Source of the DNA: JAYFRL01 sp034925905
GTDB taxonomy: Bacteria > Bacillota > Clostridia > Lachnospirales > Anaerotignaceae
Assembly: GCA_034925905.1 (NCBI GenBank)
Contig: JAYFRL010000003.1
Location: forward strand, 1-64,000
DNA: 64,000 nucleotides
Direction: 5' to 3'
Program-made: the position numbers and the translations under genes
In this document: positions 53,843 through 61,450 of the stretch, piece by piece
Numbering within the stretch: the first letter of the stretch is position 1
Layout of the letters: every line of letters starts with the position of its first letter
Notes under the pieces: generated by a model
Databases searched by the model: none
What the model saw: only the letters and a program-made list of their open reading frames with translations
Told to the model about the DNA's origin: nothing

Positions 53843-53915
53843 GTTTTTGGCAGCAAAGGATTATTTTATGAATTGATGATTATTTTTTATTTCCATCAAT
53901 TGCGGAGGGATTAAA

Positions 53916-54302
53916 TTGACAATAAAAGAGGTTTCGAAAAATACGGGCTTAACTGCTGACACCTTAAGGTATTATGAAAAAATAGGGATGATACCCATAA
54001 TAAGAAGAGATGAAAACGGAATAAGAAGCTATAACGATTCGGATATAAGGCTTATAAATTTTGTTTTAAGGCTTAAAAGGGCAGGTATGACGCTTGAAAA
54101 AATAATAGAATATGTAGAGCTTGCCAAAGAAGGAGATTCCACAGCAGAGGCAAGAAAAAAGCTGCTTGAGGAGCAGAGAGAAAATATAATATTCCGAATA
54201 TCAGAACTTAAAGAAAGTCTTGACCTTATAGATTATAAGATTGAACATTATTTTAGCTGTGTTATTTCGGATACTAAAGAGGCTGTGGAGAATTTAAAAT
54301 GA
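53916..54302 (+). CDS. MerR family transcriptional regulator
   Basis: The 128-residue protein has the winged-helix MerR domain (TIKEVSKNTGLTADTLRYYEKIGMIP at residues 2-28). The NGIRSYNDSDIRLINFV wing and a dimerisation coiled coil (about 75-115) follow. It belongs to the AdhR/NmlR-like group by layout. However, Leu stands where I expect the sensor Cys of Bacillus AdhR (about residue 52), and its only Cys is near the C-terminus. The start is TTG after GCGGAGGGA. It probably binds the dyad at 53816-53833, regulating itself and the aldehyde-related genes downstream. Confidence 0.88.
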   Translation: MTIKEVSKNTGLTADTLRYYEKIGMIPIIRRDENGIRSYNDSDIRLINFVLRLKRAGMTLEKIIEYVELAKEGDSTAEARKKLLEEQRENIIFRISELKESLDLIDYKIEHYFSCVISDTKEAVENLK

Positions 54303-54376
54303 ACAAATTTTTTTACTGATATATGGCTCTACATTTGTATGTATGATATACTTATAAAAAAATATAAGGAGTGGTT

Positions 54377-54778
54377 ATGATGCCAGGTATTAAAAACCCA
54401 TATTTTCACCATGTTGCGCTTTATTCCAAGGATATTGATAAGACTATTGATTTTTATACGAAGGGTCTTGGGCTTACATTGTTTCGCAAATGGGGAGATA
54501 AAGATAATGGCGGAGCCATGATAAAAATAGGCTCTGAAGGTATGCTCGAGGTGTTTACAAAAGGAACCAAAGAGAGTGAATTAAACGCAAGATATAATCA
54601 TTTTGCTATATATACCCAGGATATAGATTATGCCTATGATTTGGCAATTAAAGCTGGAGCGAAACCTTCCAAACCACCTTTTAGTGTAGAGATACCGGCG
54701 GAAGAACCTTTTAAAGTTTATGTTGCCTTTGTTAAGGGCCCGGACGATGAAGAAATAGAATTTTACAGTGAAGTTTAA
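54377..54778 (+). CDS. Glyoxalase/bleomycin-resistance (VOC) family protein
   Basis: The 133-residue protein has two beta-alpha-beta-beta-beta VOC modules. Likely metal ligands are His in FHHVALYSKDID, Glu in GMLEVF, His in YNHFAIYTQDID and Glu in EEIEFYSE. It resembles glyoxalase I-like enzymes, which act on thiol adducts of methylglyoxal, but substrate specificity cannot be read. It lies between the MerR gene and two alcohol dehydrogenase genes, so aldehyde detoxification is likely. ATG 54377 follows AAGGAG; the GTG at 54371 overlaps that site. Confidence 0.82.
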   Translation: MMPGIKNPYFHHVALYSKDIDKTIDFYTKGLGLTLFRKWGDKDNGGAMIKIGSEGMLEVFTKGTKESELNARYNHFAIYTQDIDYAYDLAIKAGAKPSKPPFSVEIPAEEPFKVYVAFVKGPDDEEIEFYSEV

Positions 54779-54806
54779 GAAAGATTGTTTTTTAAGGAGG
54801 ACAAAA

Positions 54807-55910
54807 ATGAAAGAATTTAAATTTTTTATGCCTACACAAATAGTGTTTGGCAAAGATTGTATTTTAAATAATGCTGATATGTTTAAAACAATGGGACAAA
54901 AAGCGCTTATTGTAACAGGAAAGCATTCTTCAAAAACAAACGGGTCTTTGACGGACGTTATTTCTGCGCTTGATAAATGCGGGGTAGGGCATGTTGTTTT
55001 TGACCAGGTTGAGGAAAACCCTACGATTGAGACAGTTTTAAAAATTAAAGAGCTTGGGCTAAAAGAGAAGATTGATTTTGTAATAGGTATAGGTGGAGGT
55101 TCTGCAATTGATGCATCCAAAGCCGCTTCAGGATTTATTAAAAATACTGATAAAGACACTAAGGAGTTTTTAGCCGGGGATATAAAAACATTTCTTCCTA
55201 TGGTTGCTGTCCCGACAACTGCTGGAACAGGAACCGAAGCAACTAAATTTACGGTCATCACTATGCATGAATTAAATACAAAGGTTAGCCCATGCAGGAA
55301 TGCTTTCCCGAACATTTCTTTTATTGATGCCAAATATACAGTTAATATGCCGGGAACAGTAACAAGAAATACGGCTGTGGATGCGCTTACACATCTTATA
55401 GAGGCATATGTTCATTCGCAGGCTTATCTTTTAAATGATATGATAATTGAGAACGGCTTAAAACTTTTCAAGGAATGTATATCTTCACTTATAGATAATG
55501 AATATTCATATGAGGTAAGGGAAAAGCTTTTGCTTGCTTCAACTTTAGCAGGGATAGCCATTTCAAACTCGGGAACAAGCCTTCCGCATGCCCTGGGATA
55601 TATGCCTACATATTATAAAGATGTTCCGCACGGACGCGCGAATTCGCTTTTTATGTCTGGATATTTGAGACTTTTCGGAGAAGACGAAAAGGTAAATAAG
55701 CTTTTATCCTTGATAGGATTTTCAGATATACAGGAACTCCAGTCATTTTTTGATAAACTCTTTAAAAACGATGAAAAATATACGGAAGATGAAATTGAAA
55801 GCTATACAGATGAGGTTATGATAAAAAACAAAGCTAAGCTCTCAAGTTTCCCGCGGGAGATAACCAGAGATGAGATGTACAATCTTTTCAAAACCAGTCT
55901 TATAAAATAA
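54807..55910 (+). CDS. Iron-containing alcohol dehydrogenase, copy 1
   Basis: The 367-residue group III alcohol dehydrogenase has the NAD-binding GIGGGSAIDASKA (residues 95-107) and VPTTAGTGTEAT. The metal ligands fit Asp192 and His196 (VDALTHLIEAY), His261 (SLPHALGYMP) and His275 (DVPHGRAN). It interconverts alcohols and aldehydes, probably reducing toxic aldehydes given the MerR and VOC neighbours. Butanol-type fermentation roles are possible. TTAAGGAGGACAAAA precedes the ATG. A close paralogue follows after 44 nt. Confidence 0.9.
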   Translation: MKEFKFFMPTQIVFGKDCILNNADMFKTMGQKALIVTGKHSSKTNGSLTDVISALDKCGVGHVVFDQVEENPTIETVLKIKELGLKEKIDFVIGIGGGSAIDASKAASGFIKNTDKDTKEFLAGDIKTFLPMVAVPTTAGTGTEATKFTVITMHELNTKVSPCRNAFPNISFIDAKYTVNMPGTVTRNTAVDALTHLIEAYVHSQAYLLNDMIIENGLKLFKECISSLIDNEYSYEVREKLLLASTLAGIAISNSGTSLPHALGYMPTYYKDVPHGRANSLFMSGYLRLFGEDEKVNKLLSLIGFSDIQELQSFFDKLFKNDEKYTEDEIESYTDEVMIKNKAKLSSFPREITRDEMYNLFKTSLIK

Positions 55911-55954
55911 AGATATGTGGAAAGTTAAAACAATTTATTTTAAGGAGACAAAAA

Positions 55955-57055
55955 ATGAAAGCATTTAAATTTTTTATGCCTACACATATAGTGTTCGGTA
56001 AGGATTGCATTTTAAATAATGCTGAAATGTTTAAATCAGTAGGTACTAAAGCGCTTATTGTTACAGGGAAAAATTCTGCAAAAGCAAACGGCTCTTTGGC
56101 TGATGTTACAGCAGCACTGGATAAGTGTGGGATAGGGTATGTTGTTTTTGATCGGGTTGAAGAAAATCCCACAATCGAGACTGTTTTAGAAATGAGAAAG
56201 CTTGGGCTTGACGAAAAGGTTGATTTTGCAATAGGCATAGGCGGAGGTTCTTCTATGGACGCTGCAAAAGCAGCCGCATGTTTTATTAAAAATCCGGATA
56301 AAGGCGCAAACGAATTTTTGGCTTCCGAGATGAAAACATTTATTCCTATCATTGCAGTTCCAACAACTGCCGGGACAGGCTCGGAAACTACGCCTTATGC
56401 AGTTATAACTTTTCATGAGCTTAAAACAAAAGTCAGCCCAGGAAGGAACATGTTCCCGGCAATATCTTTTTTAGATGCAAAATATATGATGAATATGTCT
56501 GATGTTGTAACGAACAACACGTCAATAGATGCGCTTATGCATCTTGTTGAATCATATATGAATAAGCATTCTTTTTCACTTCAGGAGATGCTTGCGGAAG
56601 ACGCTTTAAAGCTTATTGCCGAATGCCTTCCAAAGCTAAAATCAAGGGAATGTGATTTTGAAACAAGAGAGAAGCTTTTGCTCGCCTCAACGATTGCAGG
56701 CATGGTAATTTCAAATTGCGACACATCGCTTCCTCACGGGATGGGCTATATGCCGACGTATTATAAAGGTGTTCCGCATGGACGCGCAAATGCTCTTTTT
56801 GCAAGAGAATATTTAAAGCTTTACATAGGAGATCCAAAGCTTGATAAATTGCTTGGAATGCTTGCGTTTAAAGATGTTGACGCCTTTGGAGATTTTATAG
56901 ACGGATTGCTTATAAACGACGAAGTTTATACGGAAGAAGATTTAAAGATATTTACAGATTCTGTTTTTAAAAACAAAGCAAAGCTTTCAACGCTTAAAGT
57001 TGAGCTTTCATGGGATGACCTTTACAATATATTTAAAAATAGCCTTATAAAATAA
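55955..57055 (+). CDS. Iron-containing alcohol dehydrogenase, copy 2
   Basis: The 366-residue tandem paralogue of the preceding gene aligns with it almost without gaps and has a near-identical start (MKAFKFFMPTHIVFGKDCIL). NAD motif GIGGGSSMDAAKA and metal ligands Asp192, His196, His261 and His275 are kept, so both copies should be active. Differences cluster in the middle (PYAVITFHELKTK) and the C-terminal helices, which suggests different substrate range rather than recent duplication. TTAAGGAGACAAAAA precedes the ATG. A strong terminator ends the unit. Confidence 0.9.
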   Translation: MKAFKFFMPTHIVFGKDCILNNAEMFKSVGTKALIVTGKNSAKANGSLADVTAALDKCGIGYVVFDRVEENPTIETVLEMRKLGLDEKVDFAIGIGGGSSMDAAKAAACFIKNPDKGANEFLASEMKTFIPIIAVPTTAGTGSETTPYAVITFHELKTKVSPGRNMFPAISFLDAKYMMNMSDVVTNNTSIDALMHLVESYMNKHSFSLQEMLAEDALKLIAECLPKLKSRECDFETREKLLLASTIAGMVISNCDTSLPHGMGYMPTYYKGVPHGRANALFAREYLKLYIGDPKLDKLLGMLAFKDVDAFGDFIDGLLINDEVYTEEDLKIFTDSVFKNKAKLSTLKVELSWDDLYNIFKNSLIK

Positions 57056-57065
57056 TTTATCAGAT

Positions 57066-57109
57066 AAAAAAGCAAGCCGGACTGTAAAAACAGTCCGGCT
57101 TGCTTTTTT
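57066..57109. terminator. Bidirectional terminator between the dehydrogenase and protease genes
   Basis: A perfect 20-bp stem (57066-57085 with 57090-57109) with an AAAA loop has A and T runs at both ends, between convergent genes. Confidence 0.9.
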
Positions 57110-57123
57110 TACTTAGATAGTTA

Positions 57124-58593
57124 TTAGCCGTTTGCGTTTTGTATTGTTGCTTTTAAAGTCATAGAGGAGTTATTTCTAATGATTTTTATATCAACCGTTG
57201 CACCAATTTCTTGTTTTGCAATGGATTTTTGTAATGTTTCCATATCAAGTATTGTTTCTCCGTTGAAAGCTACTATAACATCACCTTTTTGCAATCCGGC
57301 TTTTTCTGCGCTTCCGCCTTCAACAACACCTGCAACATATACGCCAATTGGGAGCCCATATATTTCAGCAAGATCATCTGTTACGCTTGCACCTGATATT
57401 CCGAGATAAGGACGTGCTATAGTGCCATTTTCAAGGAGTTCGTTAATGTAGGGCACAGCTATATTGCTTGGTATTGCATAGCCCATTCCCTCAACTGCCT
57501 GCTCAAATGATTTTGCCGAGTTTATCCCTATAACTTCGCCTTTATAGTTTACAAGGGCTCCGCCACTATTTCCAGGATTTATTGCGGCGTCTGTCTGTAT
57601 CATTTCAAATTCTTTTCCATCTATTTGGATTGTTTTGTCCGGTATACTTATCATTCCGCCTGTTGCAGATTTCCCTTCGCCAAGTGCGTTTCCTATTGCG
57701 ATAACGCTTTCGCCCATTTGAAGTTTATTGGAGTCGCCAAAGGTTGCTATTGACACCTTGGATATTCCTTTATCCAATAGGTCGGTTTTTAATACTGATA
57801 AAACTGCAAGGTCAGCCGTTGTATCTTTGCCTACCAAGCTTGCTTCAATAGATGTTTCATCGTCCCAGGATACGTAAACCTCAGTTGCGTCGTCTATAAC
57901 GTGAGCGTTTGTGCATATGAAAACTTTTGTTCCGTCTTCGTTAAAAACAACACCAGAGCCGGCGCCGCTTCCCTCGTATGGAACATAGTTTCCGAAAAAG
58001 CTCATTGTTGTTCCAGAAATTTTTGTTGTTATGCTTACGATTGAAGGAGCAACTGCTTTAATTATGTTTACAGCTGTTTCTTCGCTTGAATTTCCAAGCG
58101 TACTGGCTGTTTGTGATATTGCGCTTGAAGTAGATACGCTTGAGAAACCTTTAACTGAGTTTTCTTCGGCTGCTGTTTCAGAAGATGAAGAATTTTTGTT
58201 TAGGTAATATTGCGCTACAGAGAAAGAGCCGCCTATGAAAGAACCGCCAACAATGCTTATGATAAGACAAGCAGTGATAAATTTTTTAAACGGATGACCT
58301 TTTTTCTTTTTAATAGTTTCGGTGTAATAAACCTCTTTTGCGTGCACATCCTGCTTGTTTTCATTGGATTTCTCAGGGGAATCTATCTTTTCGTTTTCTT
58401 CGGTTTCATTTTCATATGAGCTGGCAAAATTTTCTTCAGATGGATTTTGCTCAAGAGAAGGTTCATCTTGTCTTGTTTCATTTTTTTCATTGATTTCAGA
58501 AACCGGGTTTTCTTTGCCGGGATCATCCTCCCATGAATTATTAGAAGAACTTAAATCTTTATCTTTATTGAAATCATCATTCATATTTTCCAT
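57124..58593 (-). CDS. HtrA/DegP-like serine protease with PDZ domain
   Basis: The 489-residue protein has a long acidic, Asn/Glu/Ser-rich cytoplasmic tail (1-100) and one transmembrane helix (about 105-130). A trypsin-like domain on the outside follows, with His231 (TNAHVID), Asp261 (ADLAVL) and Ser343 (GNSGG), then one PDZ domain (about 395-485). This is the HtrA/HtrB/YyxA layout of Firmicutes, which degrades misfolded exported proteins. The cytoplasmic tail is longer than in Bacillus HtrA. AAGGAGGC precedes the ATG at 58593. It converges with the dehydrogenases and diverges from cotJ. Confidence 0.93.
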   Translation of the reverse strand: MENMNDDFNKDKDLSSSNNSWEDDPGKENPVSEINEKNETRQDEPSLEQNPSEENFASSYENETEENEKIDSPEKSNENKQDVHAKEVYYTETIKKKKGHPFKKFITACLIISIVGGSFIGGSFSVAQYYLNKNSSSSETAAEENSVKGFSSVSTSSAISQTASTLGNSSEETAVNIIKAVAPSIVSITTKISGTTMSFFGNYVPYEGSGAGSGVVFNEDGTKVFICTNAHVIDDATEVYVSWDDETSIEASLVGKDTTADLAVLSVLKTDLLDKGISKVSIATFGDSNKLQMGESVIAIGNALGEGKSATGGMISIPDKTIQIDGKEFEMIQTDAAINPGNSGGALVNYKGEVIGINSAKSFEQAVEGMGYAIPSNIAVPYINELLENGTIARPYLGISGASVTDDLAEIYGLPIGVYVAGVVEGGSAEKAGLQKGDVIVAFNGETILDMETLQKSIAKQEIGATVDIKIIRNNSSMTLKATIQNANG

Positions 58594-58865
58594 GATATAT
58601 GCCTCCTTAAAAATCAGGATTAGATACTGTTGATGTTATTCCCATTACTTTTTTGTTTTATAAGCTTATTGTAACCTAAAATTTTGAACTCATTATGAAC
58701 AAAAAGTAAAAAATAAATAAATAAATTTAAGGAAATTTTATCCACCATAGGTTTATTTGTTCTCAGCTAAGCAACTTAAAACTTTGAATTTATATAGTCC
58801 TCATGGTAACTTAAAAAAAGCTTTTAGAATAGTATGTTATTAAAGAAAAGCAAGGAGGTTATTTA

Positions 58866-59264
58866 ATGAAAGAATTGTTTGAAAGATACTATAGTTTAAA
58901 CAAGATAAATGAAGCTTGCGTGGAAAAAGCACCTAAAACACCTAACGCGTTTAGTGCGTCAAATATAACCGAGATGTCAAGCGGATCCAATGCGCCTAAT
59001 GCATCCAAGATGTCTACTGGAGCCAAGACCTCTAATAAATCCAACACAGCCAATGTATCAAATGAACCTGCCTTCATGGGTAAAGTAGATACACCGGAGG
59101 AGGAAATGATGTGCATGGATTGGCTTAGAACGCGAATAGGTCTTGCAAATGCGTATGTTCCTTTCCAGGAGGAGTTTGTTGTTATGGGTGAAGAAAACAG
59201 CTTGGTTTGTGGAACGGTGTTTCCAGCACTTGCAATGCCATATAAGAAAGGGTCTAAAATCTGA
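58866..59264 (+). CDS. cotJA: Spore coat protein CotJA with a low-complexity N-terminal extension
   Basis: The C-terminal 65 residues match CotJA, a small inner-coat protein made with CotJB and CotJC; the marks are LANAYVPFQEE and LVCGTVFPALAMPY. CotJA is usually about 80 residues. This one has 132, because residues about 22-75 are a Ser/Thr/Asn/Ala/Lys-rich tract with loose repeats (SNAPNASKMSTGAK-like). Such a tract is probably disordered. AAGGAGGTTATTTA precedes the ATG. The gene heads cotJABC, expected in the mother cell; I could not identify a sporulation sigma promoter with confidence. Confidence 0.85.
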   Translation: MKELFERYYSLNKINEACVEKAPKTPNAFSASNITEMSSGSNAPNASKMSTGAKTSNKSNTANVSNEPAFMGKVDTPEEEMMCMDWLRTRIGLANAYVPFQEEFVVMGEENSLVCGTVFPALAMPYKKGSKI

Positions 59265-59279
59265 TTGGAGGATTGGGAA

Positions 59280-59579
59280 ATGGATAGGGATCTTTTGTTG
59301 AGCAGATTAACAGCTTTAGATTTTATGGCTGTTGATATAGCTTTGTTTTTGAATACACATCCTGAGAAAATGGAAGCTATAAAATTTTATAACCGGATTA
59401 TAATGATGGCCGATACTCTAAGGGAAGAATATGAAAAAAGCTATGGTCCTTTATGTTCCTTCAGATCATATGCTCAAAATGAGAATAAATGGGATTGGAT
59501 AAATAATCCATGGCCATGGCAGAAAGATTTTAATTTTGATATGAGTGTAGAGGGGTGTAATGTAAATGTGGATTTATGA
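59280..59579 (+). CDS. cotJB: Spore coat protein CotJB
   Basis: The 99-residue protein has the CotJB pattern: LLSRLTALDFMAVDIALFLNTHPE, then YNRIIMMADTLREEYEKSYGPL and a tryptophan-rich end WDWINNPWPWQ. It is a small coat component of unknown biochemical role that works with CotJA and CotJC. The ATG at 59280 lies 8 nt after TTGGAGG and is preferred to the TTG at 59265 that overlaps the site. It overlaps cotJC by 14 nt. Confidence 0.92.
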   Translation: MDRDLLLSRLTALDFMAVDIALFLNTHPEKMEAIKFYNRIIMMADTLREEYEKSYGPLCSFRSYAQNENKWDWINNPWPWQKDFNFDMSVEGCNVNVDL

Positions 59580-60171
59580 GAAAAAGCTTGAATTCCCTGT
59601 AAAAATTACCAAACCAGACGCAAACATGGCAAAAATAATACTCGATGCCTATGGCGGAGGAGACGGAGAAATCGGAGCGGCACTTAGATATCTTAGCCAA
59701 AGGTATACGATGGTTACTCCGCAAGCGAAGGCAACTTTGAATGATATCGGCACGGAAGAGCTTGCGCATCTCGAAATAGTCGGTTCAATGTTTGAACAGC
59801 TTACAAACGGGCTTACAGACAAAGAAATAGAAGCTTCAAGCCTTAAACCGTATTATGTTAGCCACGGGCTTGGAGTATATCCGGCAGGCGCATCAGGAGA
59901 TGCTTTCACGGCATCGGCGTTGCAGTCTAAAGGGAATCCGATTACGGATTTATACGAAGATATGAGCGCCGAGCAAAAAGCAAAGGCAATGTATGAATAT
60001 TTAATAAATATGGCGACAGACCAAAGCGTTATAAAAGTTTTAAATTTCCTCAGGGAAAGGGAAATAGTACACTTTCAAAGGTTTGGAGAGGCTTTGGATA
60101 TTGTAAAAAGCAGTTTAAACGGTGAAAGAGTATTTTTTATGGAAAAACCGGATTTTATGAAAAGTGAATAA
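59566..60171 (+). CDS. cotJC: Spore coat protein CotJC, manganese-catalase family
   Basis: The 201-residue protein starts MWIYEKKLEFPVKI and belongs to the ferritin-like manganese catalase family. Metal-ligand Glu and His residues lie in DGEIGAALRYLSQRY, GTEELAHLEIVGSM and the later REREIVHFQRFGEAL. CotJC is an inner spore coat protein and is thought to give some peroxide protection. The ATG overlaps the end of cotJB, with AGAGGGGTG upstream. The set cotJA-B-C is complete and followed by a terminator. Confidence 0.95.
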   Translation: MWIYEKKLEFPVKITKPDANMAKIILDAYGGGDGEIGAALRYLSQRYTMVTPQAKATLNDIGTEELAHLEIVGSMFEQLTNGLTDKEIEASSLKPYYVSHGLGVYPAGASGDAFTASALQSKGNPITDLYEDMSAEQKAKAMYEYLINMATDQSVIKVLNFLREREIVHFQRFGEALDIVKSSLNGERVFFMEKPDFMKSE

Positions 60172-60180
60172 TTAATTTTC

Positions 60181-60250
60181 AAAATCTCCGTTTTAAAGCC
60201 TGATTATATGATTTTATGCATTATAACATTGGCTTTTACGGAGATTTTTT
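60181..60250 (+). terminator. Long two-part terminator after cotJC
   Basis: AAAATCTCCGT pairs with ACGGAGATTTT, and inside it AAAGCC pairs with GGCTTT around an AT-rich loop. A T run follows. Confidence 0.75.
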
Positions 60251-60313
60251 ATGTTTTCAATATGTTTTTTTATGATATACTTAAGCTAAAGTATTATTTT
60301 GGGGGATTATACT

Positions 60314-61450
60314 ATGAGATTTTTGCATTTGTCGGATCTGCATATAGGAAAGCGCGTTAATGAAATTTCCATGCTTGATGAGCAGGCATATATTCTTGAT
60401 GAAATACTTGACATTATAGATTCCCAAAATCCAGAATCCATTTTGATTGCCGGAGATATTTACGATAAATCCGTGCCTCAGTCCGAAGCCGTGCGTTTGT
60501 TTGACGACTTTTTAACTTCAATGGCACAGAGAAATAAATCTGTATTTATAATAAGCGGGAACCATGATTCTTCTGAAAGACTTTCTTTTGGTTCGCGGAT
60601 TATGAAAAGCAGAAGAATATACATATCCTCCATATTTGAAGGGAGCCTAAAACCGGTTTGTCTTTCCGATGCCTTTGGTGAAATAAATATCTATATGCTC
60701 CCTTTTGTAAAACCTGCAAATGTGAGGGACTTTTTCCTTGATAAAAAAATCGAGACATATAATGATGCGCTTAAAGCTGTAATGGGAACATTAAAAACAG
60801 ACTTGTCTAAACGCAATGTTTTGATTGCCCATCAATTTGTCACAGGAGCCATACGCTCAGACTCTGAGGAGATCTCGGTAGGCGGTCTTGATAATGTTGA
60901 CGCGGAAGTTTTTGGATGCTTTGATTATGTTGCCTTAGGGCATATCCATACACAACAATGGGTATTAAAAGAAAACATAAGATATTGTGGGACGCCGCTT
61001 AAATATTCACTTTCAGAGGCAAAGCAGGGGAAATCCGTTACAATATTGGATTTAAACGAAAAGGGCAACTTTAACATAACTGCTGTGCCTCTTATTCCAA
61101 AACACGACATGAGGGAAATAAAAGGCTCATATAATGAACTTGCTTTGCTTAAGAACTATAAGGATACAAAAACTGATGATTATATTCATATAACACTTAC
61201 GGATGAAAATTATGTGCCTGATGCGATAGGCAAGCTTTCTGCGATATACCCAAATATTATGAAGCTGGATTACGATAATTTAAGGACAAGCAGGGAACAA
61301 AACACCTTTGGCGCGGCAAATATAGAAGAAAAGCTGCCGCTTGAATTGTTCGATGAGCTTTATTACATACAAAACAATATTAAAATGGACGAAGAACAGA
61401 AGAAATTGCTTTCAGGTATAATAGAAGAAGTTTGGGAGGTTGGCAAATGA
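60314..61450 (+). CDS. sbcD: Exonuclease SbcCD subunit D
   Basis: SbcD (Mre11-like) is the nuclease subunit of SbcCD, which opens hairpin and protein-blocked DNA ends. The 378-residue protein has the phosphoesterase motifs FLHLSDLHIGKRV, LIAGDIYDK, ISGNHDSSERL, LIAHQFV and ALGHIHTQQ. A C-terminal capping domain follows. I chose ATG 60314 with GGGGGAT upstream over an in-frame TTG at 60299 inside that G run. It overlaps sbcC by 4 nt (ATGA). Confidence 0.95.
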   Translation: MRFLHLSDLHIGKRVNEISMLDEQAYILDEILDIIDSQNPESILIAGDIYDKSVPQSEAVRLFDDFLTSMAQRNKSVFIISGNHDSSERLSFGSRIMKSRRIYISSIFEGSLKPVCLSDAFGEINIYMLPFVKPANVRDFFLDKKIETYNDALKAVMGTLKTDLSKRNVLIAHQFVTGAIRSDSEEISVGGLDNVDAEVFGCFDYVALGHIHTQQWVLKENIRYCGTPLKYSLSEAKQGKSVTILDLNEKGNFNITAVPLIPKHDMREIKGSYNELALLKNYKDTKTDDYIHITLTDENYVPDAIGKLSAIYPNIMKLDYDNLRTSREQNTFGAANIEEKLPLELFDELYYIQNNIKMDEEQKKLLSGIIEEVWEVGK

